Positions 1 to 6,305 of a DNA stretch of 11,114 nt are shown here, piece by piece. Each line of letters starts with the position of its first letter. Within the stretch, counting starts at the first letter, position 1. The DNA lies in contig JBBPYA010000002.1 of NCBI GenBank assembly GCA_038200385.1, positions 1-11,114 of the forward strand. The letters run 5' to 3'. Made by a program: the position numbers and the translations under genes. A model generated the notes under the pieces. The model saw nothing but the letters and a program-made list of their open reading frames with translations. It ran no database searches and was not told where the DNA came from. Source of the DNA: JBBPYA01 sp038200385 (GTDB lineage: Bacteria; Actinomycetota; Actinomycetes; Mycobacteriales; Geodermatophilaceae).

Positions 1-482
1 GCCACCGCGCGGCTGACCAGCGGCGAGCCGGCCGGTTGTCGCCCGGCCACCACCAGATCGACCTCGTGTGAGACCAGTCGCCGGAACATGTCGTCCCGCG
101 ACCGCACGTCCAGGCTCACCTGAGCCTCGGGATAGCGGCGCCGGAACGTCGTCAGGTACGACGGGATCACCTGCTCGGCGGCGGTGGGTACGGCGCCCAG
201 CCGGACGTGGCCGCGCTGCGGCCGGTCCGCGTCCCGGACCGAGATCAACGCTTCGTCGATCAGGCCCAGGATGCGCTGCGCGTAGTCGGCGTAGATGACC
301 CCCTGGGCGGTCAACCGGACGCCGCGGCCGTGCCGTTCCAGCAGCCGTACCCCGAGTTCGCGTTGCAGCCCGGCCAGCGACGAGGACACCGCGGGCTGGC
401 TGACCACCAGCAGATCGGCGGCGTCGCTGACCGAGCCGGAGTCCACGACGGCGAGGAAGGTGCGCAACTGGTGCGGGGTCAC
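1..482 (-). CDS. cbbR: LysR-family transcriptional regulator, probable CbbR (C-terminus cut by window edge)
   Basis: Reading the minus strand from a GTG at 482 gives about 160 residues of a LysR-type regulator. It opens VTPHQLRTFLAVVDSGSVSD, the typical LysR N-terminus. The winged helix-turn-helix follows at about residues 3-62, with the recognition helix around SQPAVSSSLAGLQRELG, then LLERHGRGVRLTAQG. A linker helix leads into the start of the effector-binding domain (GHVRLGAVPTAAEQVIPSYL). The remaining half lies beyond base 1. In-frame upstream sequence reaches a TGA near 511-513, so the GTG is the best start, although its Shine-Dalgarno is weak. The gene diverges from cbbL, the classical position of CbbR, which activates cbb operons in response to metabolites. 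The LysR family assignment is certain; the CbbR role is inferred from position. Confidence 0.87.
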   Translation of the reverse strand, partial: MTPHQLRTFLAVVDSGSVSDAADLLVVSQPAVSSSLAGLQRELGVRLLERHGRGVRLTAQGVIYADYAQRILGLIDEALISVRDADRPQRGHVRLGAVPTAAEQVIPSYLTTFRRRYPEAQVSLDVRSRDDMFRRLVSHEVDLVVAGRQPAGSPLVSRAV

Positions 483-585
483 GAGCGACAGCGTCCCATA
501 GGGAAAGACTCATGCCATATGACCAATTTCGCCATAGACGTCTCATGTGTCGCCCGGCAGACTCGGGGGCAGCTTTCCGGGGAAC
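483..585. promoter_or_regulatory. cbbR-cbbL divergent promoter region with candidate CbbR sites
   Basis: This intergenic stretch separates two divergent starts and is distinctly AT-richer than its surroundings around 515-536. It contains TCA at 510-512, seven bases, then TGA at 520-522, which fits the TNA-N7-TNA pattern reported for CbbR sites and the general LysR T-N11-A box. CCATA occurs three times in the same orientation, at 496-500, 515-519 and 532-536 (spacings 19 and 17, about two helical turns). CATATG (516-521) and AGACGTCT (536-543) are perfect palindromes. These motifs are short, so the location is a stronger argument than the sequence. No convincing -35/-10 pair was assigned. Confidence 0.45.
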
Positions 586-2049
586 GTGACGAAGGTGGGC
601 GACGTGGGCACCGAGGACGAGACGAAGGGCCGCTGGTCGGCGGGCGTGCAGTCCTACGCCAGCATGGGCTACTACGACGGCGACTACGAGCCCAAGGACA
701 CCGATGTCCTGGCCTGCTTCCGGATCACCCCGCAGGACGGCGTCGATCCCATCGAGGCCGCGGCCGCCGTGGCCGGGGAGTCCTCGACCGCGACCTGGAC
801 CGTGGTCTGGACCGACCGGCTCACCGCGCACGAGCACTACCAGGCCCGCGCGTACCAGGTCGAGCAGGTCCCGGGCACCGACCAGTACATGGCCTACATC
901 GCCTACGACATCGACCTGTTCGAGGAAGGCTCGATCGCGAACCTGACGTCGTCCATCATCGGCAACGTCTTCGGGTTCAAGCCGCTCAAGGCGTTGCGGC
1001 TAGAGGACATGCGGATCCCGACGCACTACGTGAAGACGTTCCCCGGTCCGCCGCACGGCATCGTGATGGAGCGCGAGTACCTCGGCAAGTACGGTCGCCC
1101 GCTGCTCGGGGCCACGGTGAAGCCGAAGCTGGGGCTGTCCGCGCGAAACTACGGCCGGGTGGTGTACGAGGCGCTGCGCGGCGGCCTGGATTTCACGAAG
1201 GACGACGAGAACATCAACAGCCAGCCCTTCATGCGCTGGCGGGACCGCTACCTGTTCGCGATGGAGGGCGTGCAGAAGGCGGTCGCTGCGACCGGGGAGA
1301 TCAAGGGCCACTACCTGAACGTCACCGCGGCGTCGATGGAGCAGATGTACGAGCGGGCCGAGTTCGCCAAGGAGATCGGCAGCGTCATCGTCATGCAGGA
1401 CCTCACGGTCGGCTGGACGGCGATGCAGTCGATGTCGAACTGGGCCCGCCGCAACGGCGTACTGCTGCACCTGCACCGGGCCGGACACGGCACGTACACC
1501 CGGCAGAAGACCCATGGGGTCAGCTTCCGGGTGATCGCGAAGTGGGCCCGGCTGATCGGCGTCGACCACATCCACGCTGGCACTGTGGTCGGCAAGCTCG
1601 AGGGCGACCCGGCCACCACGGCAGGCTTTTACGACACGCTGCGGCTGGACCACATCGAGCGGAACCCGGCGCACGGCATTTACTTCACCCAGGACTGGGC
1701 CTCGATGCCGGGCGTGATGCCGGTGGCCTCCGGCGGGATCCACGCGGGGCAGATGCACGATCTGCTGCACCACCTCGGCGAGGACGTGGTCCTGCAGTTC
1801 GGCGGCGGCACCATCGGGCATCCGATGGGGATCGGAGCCGGCGCCACCGCCAACCGGGTCGCGACCGAAGCGATGATCAAGGCCCGCAACGAGGGCCGGG
1901 ACTTCGTGCAGGAGGGCCCGGAGATCCTGCGGCAGGCCGCCAAGTCCTGCAACGAGTTGACCGTGGCCATGGACACGTGGGGTGACGTCACCTTCGACTA
2001 CGCCTCCACCGACGCACCCGACGTCACGCCGACGCCGACGAACGCCTGA
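586..2049 (+). CDS. cbbL: Ribulose-1,5-bisphosphate carboxylase/oxygenase large subunit, red-type form I
   Basis: Catalyses carboxylation or oxygenation of ribulose bisphosphate, as the large subunit of an L8S8 enzyme in the cytoplasm. From GTG 586 it has 487 residues, close to the roughly 486 of form IC enzymes. Visible active-site elements are KPK (Lys179, Lys181), the metal-binding FTKDDEN with carbamylatable Lys205, Asp207 and Glu208, LHLHRAGHG, VDHIHAGT, loop 6 Lys337 in GKLEG, SGGIHAG and QFGGGT. The wording around these motifs (for example ARNYGRVVYEALRGGLDF) is that of the red-type IC/ID lineage, and cbbX downstream agrees. The frame stays open to a GTG at 547; GTG 595 and GTG 604 are alternatives, and 604 has AAGG eight bases upstream. 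Family length favours 586 or 595. First gene of cbbLSX; the stop is 13 bases from the cbbS start. Confidence 0.96.
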   Translation: MTKVGDVGTEDETKGRWSAGVQSYASMGYYDGDYEPKDTDVLACFRITPQDGVDPIEAAAAVAGESSTATWTVVWTDRLTAHEHYQARAYQVEQVPGTDQYMAYIAYDIDLFEEGSIANLTSSIIGNVFGFKPLKALRLEDMRIPTHYVKTFPGPPHGIVMEREYLGKYGRPLLGATVKPKLGLSARNYGRVVYEALRGGLDFTKDDENINSQPFMRWRDRYLFAMEGVQKAVAATGEIKGHYLNVTAASMEQMYERAEFAKEIGSVIVMQDLTVGWTAMQSMSNWARRNGVLLHLHRAGHGTYTRQKTHGVSFRVIAKWARLIGVDHIHAGTVVGKLEGDPATTAGFYDTLRLDHIERNPAHGIYFTQDWASMPGVMPVASGGIHAGQMHDLLHHLGEDVVLQFGGGTIGHPMGIGAGATANRVATEAMIKARNEGRDFVQEGPEILRQAAKSCNELTVAMDTWGDVTFDYASTDAPDVTPTPTNA

Positions 2050-2062
2050 AGGGAACTGATCC

Positions 2063-2494
2063 GTGCGGATAACCCAGGGCGCCTTTTCCTACCTCCCCGA
2101 CCTGACCGACGAGGAGATCAGGGCCCAGATCCAGTACTGCATCGACCACGAGTGGTCGGTGGCGCTGGAGTTCACCGACGACCCGCACCCGCGCAACGTG
2201 TACTGGGAGATGTGGGGACTGCCGATGTTCGACATTCCCGACGCCGGCGGCGTGATGCTGGAGGTCGATGCTTGCCGGGAGGCCTACCCGACGCACTACG
2301 TGCGGCTGTCGGCGTACGACGCCGGCCTCGGTCGGCAGACCACGGCGCTGTCCTTCCTCGTCCAGCGGCCGCCGGACGAACCGGGCTTCCAGCTGGAGCG
2401 GCAGGAGGGACCGGACCGCACGATCCGGTACACCGTCCGCAGCTACGCGAGCAACAGTCCCGAGGGCCGGCGCTACGGGCGTGGCGACCGCTGA
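2063..2494 (+). CDS. cbbS: Ribulose-1,5-bisphosphate carboxylase/oxygenase small subunit, red-type
   Basis: Encodes a 143-residue small subunit that caps and stabilises the CbbL octamer. It begins VRITQGAFSYLPDLTDEEI, the usual opening of red-type small subunits. Next come the conserved helix IQYCIDHEWSVALEF, the NVYWEMWGLPMFDIPDA segment, and EAYPTHYVRLSAYD. The C-terminal extension (RTIRYTVRSYA) is the extra beta-hairpin element of red-type small subunits, absent from green-type ones. The GTG start is preceded by GAAGGGAA at 2048-2055 with good spacing, partly overlapping the cbbL stop, so translation is probably coupled. The tail (SPEGRRYGRGDR) is basic. The gene ends just upstream of, or overlapping, cbbX. 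Confidence 0.95.
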   Translation: MRITQGAFSYLPDLTDEEIRAQIQYCIDHEWSVALEFTDDPHPRNVYWEMWGLPMFDIPDAGGVMLEVDACREAYPTHYVRLSAYDAGLGRQTTALSFLVQRPPDEPGFQLERQEGPDRTIRYTVRSYASNSPEGRRYGRGDR

Positions 2495-2522
2495 TGCCGA
2501 GGACTCGCCCGCGGCGGGGTGC

Positions 2523-3557
2523 ATGACGCGGTCGGGCGGCGCGGGGTTCGACATGCCGCGTCCCGGGACCGGCGCAGCCTCCCGGGCCCGGGCCGACGCT
2601 GGCGGTGGCGCCGCCGCTGCTGCTGCCGCGCAACCGCTGGCCGCGGACGCCGTACTCGACGTCGACGGGATACGGCGGGACTCCGACGTGGACGCCGTCC
2701 TGGACCGCCTGGACACCGAACTCGTCGGCCTGCGGCCGGTCAAGACCCGCATCCGGGAGATCGCCGCGCTGCTGCTCGTGGACCGGATGCGCGCCAAGTT
2801 CGGACTGAGCGCGTCCCGGCCGGCGCTGCACATGTGTTTCACCGGCAGCCCCGGCACCGGGAAGACGACGGTCGCGCTGCGGATGGCGGAGTTGCTGCAC
2901 GGCCTGGGGTACCTGCGCCGGGGGCACCTGGTCTCGGTCACCCGGGACGACCTGGTCGGGCAGTACATCGGGCACACCGCGCCCAAGACCAAGGAAGTCC
3001 TCAAACGCGCGATGGGCGGCGTGCTGTTCATCGACGAGGCCTACTACCTCTACAAGGAGGACAACGAGCGCGACTACGGGGCCGAGAGCGTCGAGATCCT
3101 GCTGCAGGTGATGGAGAACCAGCGGGACGACCTCGTCGTCATCCTGGCCGGCTACCACGACCGGATGGACGACTTCTTCCGGTCCAACCCGGGGATGAGC
3201 TCACGGGTCGCGCACCACATCGACTTCCCCGACTACGACGTGGACGAGCTGATCGCCATCGCCGGGCTGATCGCGGCCGAGCAGGAGTACGTGCTGCCGG
3301 CGGACACCTCCGTCGTACTCCGGGACTACCTCGAACGCCGGATGCGCCAGCCCCGGTTCGCCAACGCGCGCAGCGTCCGCAACGCGATCGAGCGGGCCCG
3401 GCTCCGACAGGCCAACAGGCTCGTCGGCGAGCCCGGTGCGTCGGTCACCAAGCAGCAGCTGCAGGCGCTGGAACCGGCGGATTTCCTGGCCAGCCGGGTG
3501 TTCGACGAGGACGCCGCGGACGGTGCGGACGCCGCGGACGGTGCGGCCCAGCCATGA
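2523..3557 (+). CDS. cbbX: CbbX, AAA+ red-type RuBisCO activase
   Basis: ATP-driven remodeller that releases inhibitory sugar phosphates from red-type RuBisCO by acting on the CbbL C-terminal tail. From ATG 2523 it has 344 residues (family about 300-320). The surplus is an N-terminal Gly/Ala-rich stretch and a C-terminal repeat. Walker A is GSPGTGKT (108-115). Walker B is VLFIDEAYYLY with Asp171 and Glu172. The strongly conserved block VTRDDLVGQYIGHTAPKTKE is present, as are HHIDFPDY and the helical-lid segment ANARSVRNAIERARLRQANR. GTG 2481 (overlapping cbbS by 14 bases) and ATG 2553 (334 residues, GGGG six bases upstream) are alternative starts, and both are plausible. The C-terminus holds DAADGA twice. 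Its presence confirms the red-type assignment of cbbLS. Confidence 0.95.
   Translation: MTRSGGAGFDMPRPGTGAASRARADAGGGAAAAAAAQPLAADAVLDVDGIRRDSDVDAVLDRLDTELVGLRPVKTRIREIAALLLVDRMRAKFGLSASRPALHMCFTGSPGTGKTTVALRMAELLHGLGYLRRGHLVSVTRDDLVGQYIGHTAPKTKEVLKRAMGGVLFIDEAYYLYKEDNERDYGAESVEILLQVMENQRDDLVVILAGYHDRMDDFFRSNPGMSSRVAHHIDFPDYDVDELIAIAGLIAAEQEYVLPADTSVVLRDYLERRMRQPRFANARSVRNAIERARLRQANRLVGEPGASVTKQQLQALEPADFLASRVFDEDAADGADAADGAAQP
3510..3545 (+). repeat. Two exact 18-bp tandem units inside the cbbX 3' end
   Basis: The unit GACGCCGCGGACGGTGCG occurs twice without a gap (3510-3527, 3528-3545), in frame, so CbbX ends in duplicated DAADGA. This is an acidic, probably disordered tail beyond the conserved AAA+ and lid regions. 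It is likely a slippage or duplication product with no catalytic role. Confidence 0.85.
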
Positions 3558-3577
3558 TCACGCGCCACCGCACCGGG

Positions 3578-3601
3578 CACGGGCACGGGCACGGGCACGG
3601 G
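3578..3601 (+). repeat. CACGGG hexamer tandem repeat (4 units)
   Basis: Four perfect CACGGG units follow the cbbX stop, preceded by a near-copy (CACCGG). It sits at the start of the 105 bp cbbX-pobA spacer. Six-base units and GC-only slippage make it a simple-sequence array, possibly length-variable between strains. No transcription-factor consensus is recognised. Confidence 0.85.
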
Positions 3602-3603
3602 TC

Positions 3604-3617
3604 CCCCTACCATGGGG
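3604..3617 (+). terminator. Weak hairpin, possible cbb operon end
   Basis: CCCC (3604-3607), loop TACCAT, GGGG (3614-3617), followed ten bases later by TTTT at 3627-3630. The stem is only four base pairs and the T-run is not adjacent, so this is at most a weak intrinsic terminator. It also contains the palindrome CCATGG. It lies between the CO2-fixation and aromatic operons, so it bears on whether they are co-transcribed. Confidence 0.25.
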
Positions 3618-3662
3618 CAGTAGACCTTTTGGAACCCGTCGGACCGGTCAGAAGAGGGTGGC

Positions 3663-4841
3663 GTGCGCACTCAGGTCGCGATCGTGGGCGCCGGCCCGGC
3701 GGGTCTGCTGCTCTCACAACTGCTGCACCTGCAGGACATCGACAGCGTCGTCCTGGAGCGCCGGGACCGGTCGTACGTCGAGGCACGGGTCCGCGCCGGT
3801 GTGCTCGAACACGGGACGGTGACCACTCTCCGGGAGGCCGGCGTCGGTGACCGGATGGACGCCGAGGGGATGTCGCACGACGGCACCGTTCTCCGGTTCG
3901 GGCGGCGTACGCATCGGATCGACTTCGCGGAGCTGACCGGCCGCCGGATCGTCGTCTACGGCCAGCAGGAGGTCGTGAAGGACCTGATCCGGGCCAGGCT
4001 CGACACCGGCGGCGACCTGCGCTTCGAGGTCGACGACGTCGTCGTCGACAACCTGGACAGCGACCGCCCGCGGGTCGCCTTTCGGCAGGACGACGAGTCG
4101 ACCACCGTCGAGGCGGACTACGTGGTCGGCACCGACGGGTCGCACGGCGTCTGCCGCGAGCTGCTTCCCGAGCCGGTTCACCTCGAGCGCGACTACCCCT
4201 ACGCGTGGCTGGGGATTCTGGCCGAGGCCCCGCCCTCGTCGGCCGAGCTGATCTACGCCCGGAGCGCACGCGGCTTCGCGCTGCACAGCATGCGCTCGCC
4301 GAGCATCACCCGGATGTACCTGCAGGTCCCGGCCGGCACCGACGTCGCCGACTGGCCGGACGAGCGGATCTGGGCCGAGCTGCACGACCGGCTGGCCGAC
4401 GATGAGGGCTTCGCGCTGACCGAGGGACCGCTGCTGGACAAGGGCGTCACGCCGATGCGCAGCGCCGTCACGGCCCCCATGCAGCACGGCCGGCTGTTCC
4501 TCGCGGGGGACGCGGCACACATCGTGCCGCCGACCGGCGCCAAGGGGATGAACCTCGCGATCGCCGACGTACGGTTGCTCGCCCGCGCGTTCGGAGCCTC
4601 ATACACCGGGCACGGCGAGGCGTTGCTGGCGGCGTACACCTCGACCGCGCAGCGCCGCGTCTGGCGGGCCACTCACTTCTCCTGGTGGATGACTTCGATG
4701 CTGCACGTCGCCGGCGACCCGTTCGAGGACCGGCTCGCCGAGGCCCAGCTGGACTACCTCGCCTCGTCGCCCGCGATGGCGACCGCGCTGGCCGAGAACT
4801 ACACCGGCCTGCCCTACGACGAGGACTGGTGGTTCCGATGA
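3663..4841 (+). CDS. pobA: 4-Hydroxybenzoate 3-monooxygenase (FAD-dependent)
   Basis: Hydroxylates 4-hydroxybenzoate to protocatechuate using FAD, NAD(P)H and O2. It has 392 residues, matching the classic enzyme (about 390-394). The N-terminal FAD-binding motif is GAGPAG (9-14), the second FAD motif is FLAGDAAH with Asp283, and there is a DG motif in VGTDGSHG. Substrate-site residues known from the Pseudomonas enzyme all have counterparts: Tyr198 (Tyr201), Ser209 (Ser212), Arg211 (Arg214), Arg217 (Arg220), Tyr219 (Tyr222) and Tyr385. This supports true 4-hydroxybenzoate specificity rather than a generic aromatic hydroxylase. The GTG start has AGAGGG a few bases upstream and matches the family opening (MKTQVAI-like). 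The helix after strand 2 (LERRDRSYVEAR) differs from Pseudomonas, so cofactor preference is unclear. Its stop overlaps the pcaH start (ATGA). Confidence 0.96.
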   Translation: MRTQVAIVGAGPAGLLLSQLLHLQDIDSVVLERRDRSYVEARVRAGVLEHGTVTTLREAGVGDRMDAEGMSHDGTVLRFGRRTHRIDFAELTGRRIVVYGQQEVVKDLIRARLDTGGDLRFEVDDVVVDNLDSDRPRVAFRQDDESTTVEADYVVGTDGSHGVCRELLPEPVHLERDYPYAWLGILAEAPPSSAELIYARSARGFALHSMRSPSITRMYLQVPAGTDVADWPDERIWAELHDRLADDEGFALTEGPLLDKGVTPMRSAVTAPMQHGRLFLAGDAAHIVPPTGAKGMNLAIADVRLLARAFGASYTGHGEALLAAYTSTAQRRVWRATHFSWWMTSMLHVAGDPFEDRLAEAQLDYLASSPAMATALAENYTGLPYDEDWWFR

Positions 4842-5572
4842 GCCCGGACCATTCTCGGATTCGACTGCCACCGGCCTACCGGCCGGAGCCGGCAGGGACC
4901 CATCCGCCACTGGCCTCTCCCGGCTACGCCAGCACCCGGCTGCGCTCGCCGCTCCGGGCGCTGCACGTGCTGCCGCAGCGGCTCACCGAGCTGACCGGCC
5001 CGGTGTTCGGCGCCGACCGGGTCGGTCCGGGGACGGACGACCTGACCCGGTACGACGGCGGCGAGGCGGTCGGGCAGCGGATCGTGGTGCACGGGCGGCT
5101 GCTGGACTCCGACGGCCGCGGCGTCCCCCATGCCCTCCTCGAGCTGTGGCAGGCCAACGCCGCCGGGCGGTACCGGCACGCGGGTGACCGGTGGCCGGCG
5201 CCACTGGACCCGCATTTCAACGGAGCCGGCCGGGTCGTCACGGACGCATCGGGCGGCTACCGCTTCACCTCGATCCGGCCGGGGGCGTACCCGTGGGGCA
5301 ACCACCCCAACGCGTGGCGGCCGGCGCACATCCACTTCTCGGTCTTCGGAACGGCGTTCACCCAGCGGCTGGTCACCCAGATGTACTTCCCGGACGACCC
5401 GCTGATCCCGCTGGACCCCATCGCGTTGTCCGTCCCCGACCCGGCCGCCCGACAGCGCCTGATCGCCGGCTACGACCACGACGCCACGGTCGAGCAGTGG
5501 GCACTGGGCTTCCGCTTCGACATCGTGCTGCGGGGCCGCGAGCAGACGCCGTTCGAGACCGACCGTGACTGA
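4838..5572 (+). CDS. pcaH: Protocatechuate 3,4-dioxygenase beta subunit
   Basis: Iron-carrying subunit of the intradiol dioxygenase that cleaves protocatechuate to 3-carboxy-cis,cis-muconate, in the beta-ketoadipate pathway. It has 244 residues from ATG 4838, overlapping the pobA stop by four bases. The four non-haem Fe(III) ligands are visible: Tyr112 in GRYRH, Tyr151 in GAYPWGN, His164 and His166 in RPAHIHF; the conserved Arg before PAHIH is present. Other family signatures are ELWQANAAGRY, DPHFNGAGR, QMYFPDDPLIP and FRFDIVLRG. The N-terminus carries the beta-subunit-specific lead (PPAYRPEP, YASTRLRSPLRAL). The frame stays open upstream to 4685 inside pobA, but the ATGA coupling and family alignment fix this start. 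Confidence 0.96.
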   Translation: MSPDHSRIRLPPAYRPEPAGTHPPLASPGYASTRLRSPLRALHVLPQRLTELTGPVFGADRVGPGTDDLTRYDGGEAVGQRIVVHGRLLDSDGRGVPHALLELWQANAAGRYRHAGDRWPAPLDPHFNGAGRVVTDASGGYRFTSIRPGAYPWGNHPNAWRPAHIHFSVFGTAFTQRLVTQMYFPDDPLIPLDPIALSVPDPAARQRLIAGYDHDATVEQWALGFRFDIVLRGREQTPFETDRD

Positions 5573-6134
5573 CCGGCCGGCCCCCACGCCGTCGCAGACC
5601 GTCGGCCCGTACCTCGCCCTCGTCCTGCCCTGGCCGGACGGCCCGGACCTGGTCGCGCCCGGAACCCCGGGTGCGGTACGGATCGTCGGGCGGCTGACCG
5701 ACGGCGGCGGCGAGCCGGTGGCCGACGGGCTCGTCGAGATCTGGCAGGCCGACGCGGACGGTCGCTTCGACCATCCCGACGACCCCCGCGGCCCGCAGGT
5801 CCGCCCGGGGTTCCGCGGGTTCGGCCGTTGCCCCACCGACGCCGACGGTGAGTTCTGCTTCCGCACCGTCAAGCCGGGACCCCTGCCGGCGGCCGGCGGC
5901 GAGCTGGAGGCGCCGCACCTGGACGTCTCGGTGTTCGCGCGCGGGCTGTTGAACCGGCTGGTGACCCGGATCTACTTCCCGGACGAGCCCGAGGCCAACG
6001 CCTCCGACCCGGTCCTGACCACCCTGGCTGACGTCGACCGTCGGCTGCTCGTCGCGGCCGCCGAATCCGACGGCACGCTGCGCTTCGACGTCCGGCTCCA
6101 GGGCGAGGGCGAGACCCCCTTCTTCGCGCTCTGA
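5565..6134 (+). CDS. pcaG: Protocatechuate 3,4-dioxygenase alpha subunit
   Basis: Partner of PcaH in the dioxygenase, structurally related to it but lacking the iron ligands. It has 189 residues, in line with family alpha subunits (about 190-200). The diagnostic opening TPSQTVGPYLAL is present, followed by ELV-type beta-sandwich elements (DGLVEIWQADADGRF), RGFGRCPTDADGEFCFRTVKPG, APHLDVSVFARGL, RIYFPDE and FDVRLQGEGETPFF. At the beta-ligand positions it has AGGELEAPHLDVSV rather than the Tyr/His set, as expected for alpha. The GTG start lies eight bases inside pcaH, giving tight translational coupling and equal stoichiometry. It is the last gene of pobA-pcaH-pcaG; no pcaB, C, D, I or J follows. 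Confidence 0.95.
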   Translation: MTDRPAPTPSQTVGPYLALVLPWPDGPDLVAPGTPGAVRIVGRLTDGGGEPVADGLVEIWQADADGRFDHPDDPRGPQVRPGFRGFGRCPTDADGEFCFRTVKPGPLPAAGGELEAPHLDVSVFARGLLNRLVTRIYFPDEPEANASDPVLTTLADVDRRLLVAAAESDGTLRFDVRLQGEGETPFFAL

Positions 6135-6188
6135 GCGCGGTCGGACCGGGTAAGTCGGCCGTAATTGTCCCTGCCCGACCGGACGCCG

Positions 6189-6206
6189 CACCGGACCGCT
6201 CCGGTG
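6189..6206 (+). terminator. Perfect 7-bp hairpin after pcaG
   Basis: CACCGGA (6189-6195), loop CCGC, TCCGGTG (6200-6206): a perfect seven-base-pair stem with a tetraloop, 55 bases after the pcaG stop. No T-run follows, as is common for high-GC actinobacterial hairpins. It is a plausible end for the pobA-pcaHG transcript. The rest of the gap between 6135 and 6305 shows no ORF and no promoter I could assign; GGGGTAC at 6259-6265 is a faint alternative-sigma -10-like string without a clear partner. Confidence 0.45.
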
Positions 6207-6305
6207 AGCTTCCCGACACCCCTAGGACGGGTGACGAGGCGTGAAACGCCGGCCGTTGGGGTACTCCTCAGGTACAGAAATCCGAAGTGAGATTTGGGAG
6301 AGTTG

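Noticed and set aside
207..1985. 592-residue plus-strand frame overlapping cbbR and cbbL
   Set aside because: It runs out of frame through cbbL and antisense to cbbR; the composition is a low-complexity Arg/Gly/Pro shadow.
2024..3158. Two long minus-strand frames opposite cbbS and cbbX
   Set aside because: Both are antisense to conserved genes and lack any motif or plausible ribosome site.
3578..3601. Hexamer repeat considered as a CRISPR or iteron array
   Set aside because: Units are six bases with no spacers and no cas or replication gene nearby; it is a simple tandem repeat.
3663..3670. GTGCGCAC palindrome at the pobA start as a second site of the IclR-family regulator
   Set aside because: It differs from the GTGCACA core, has no extended arms, and follows from the conserved protein start (Met/Val-Arg-Thr).
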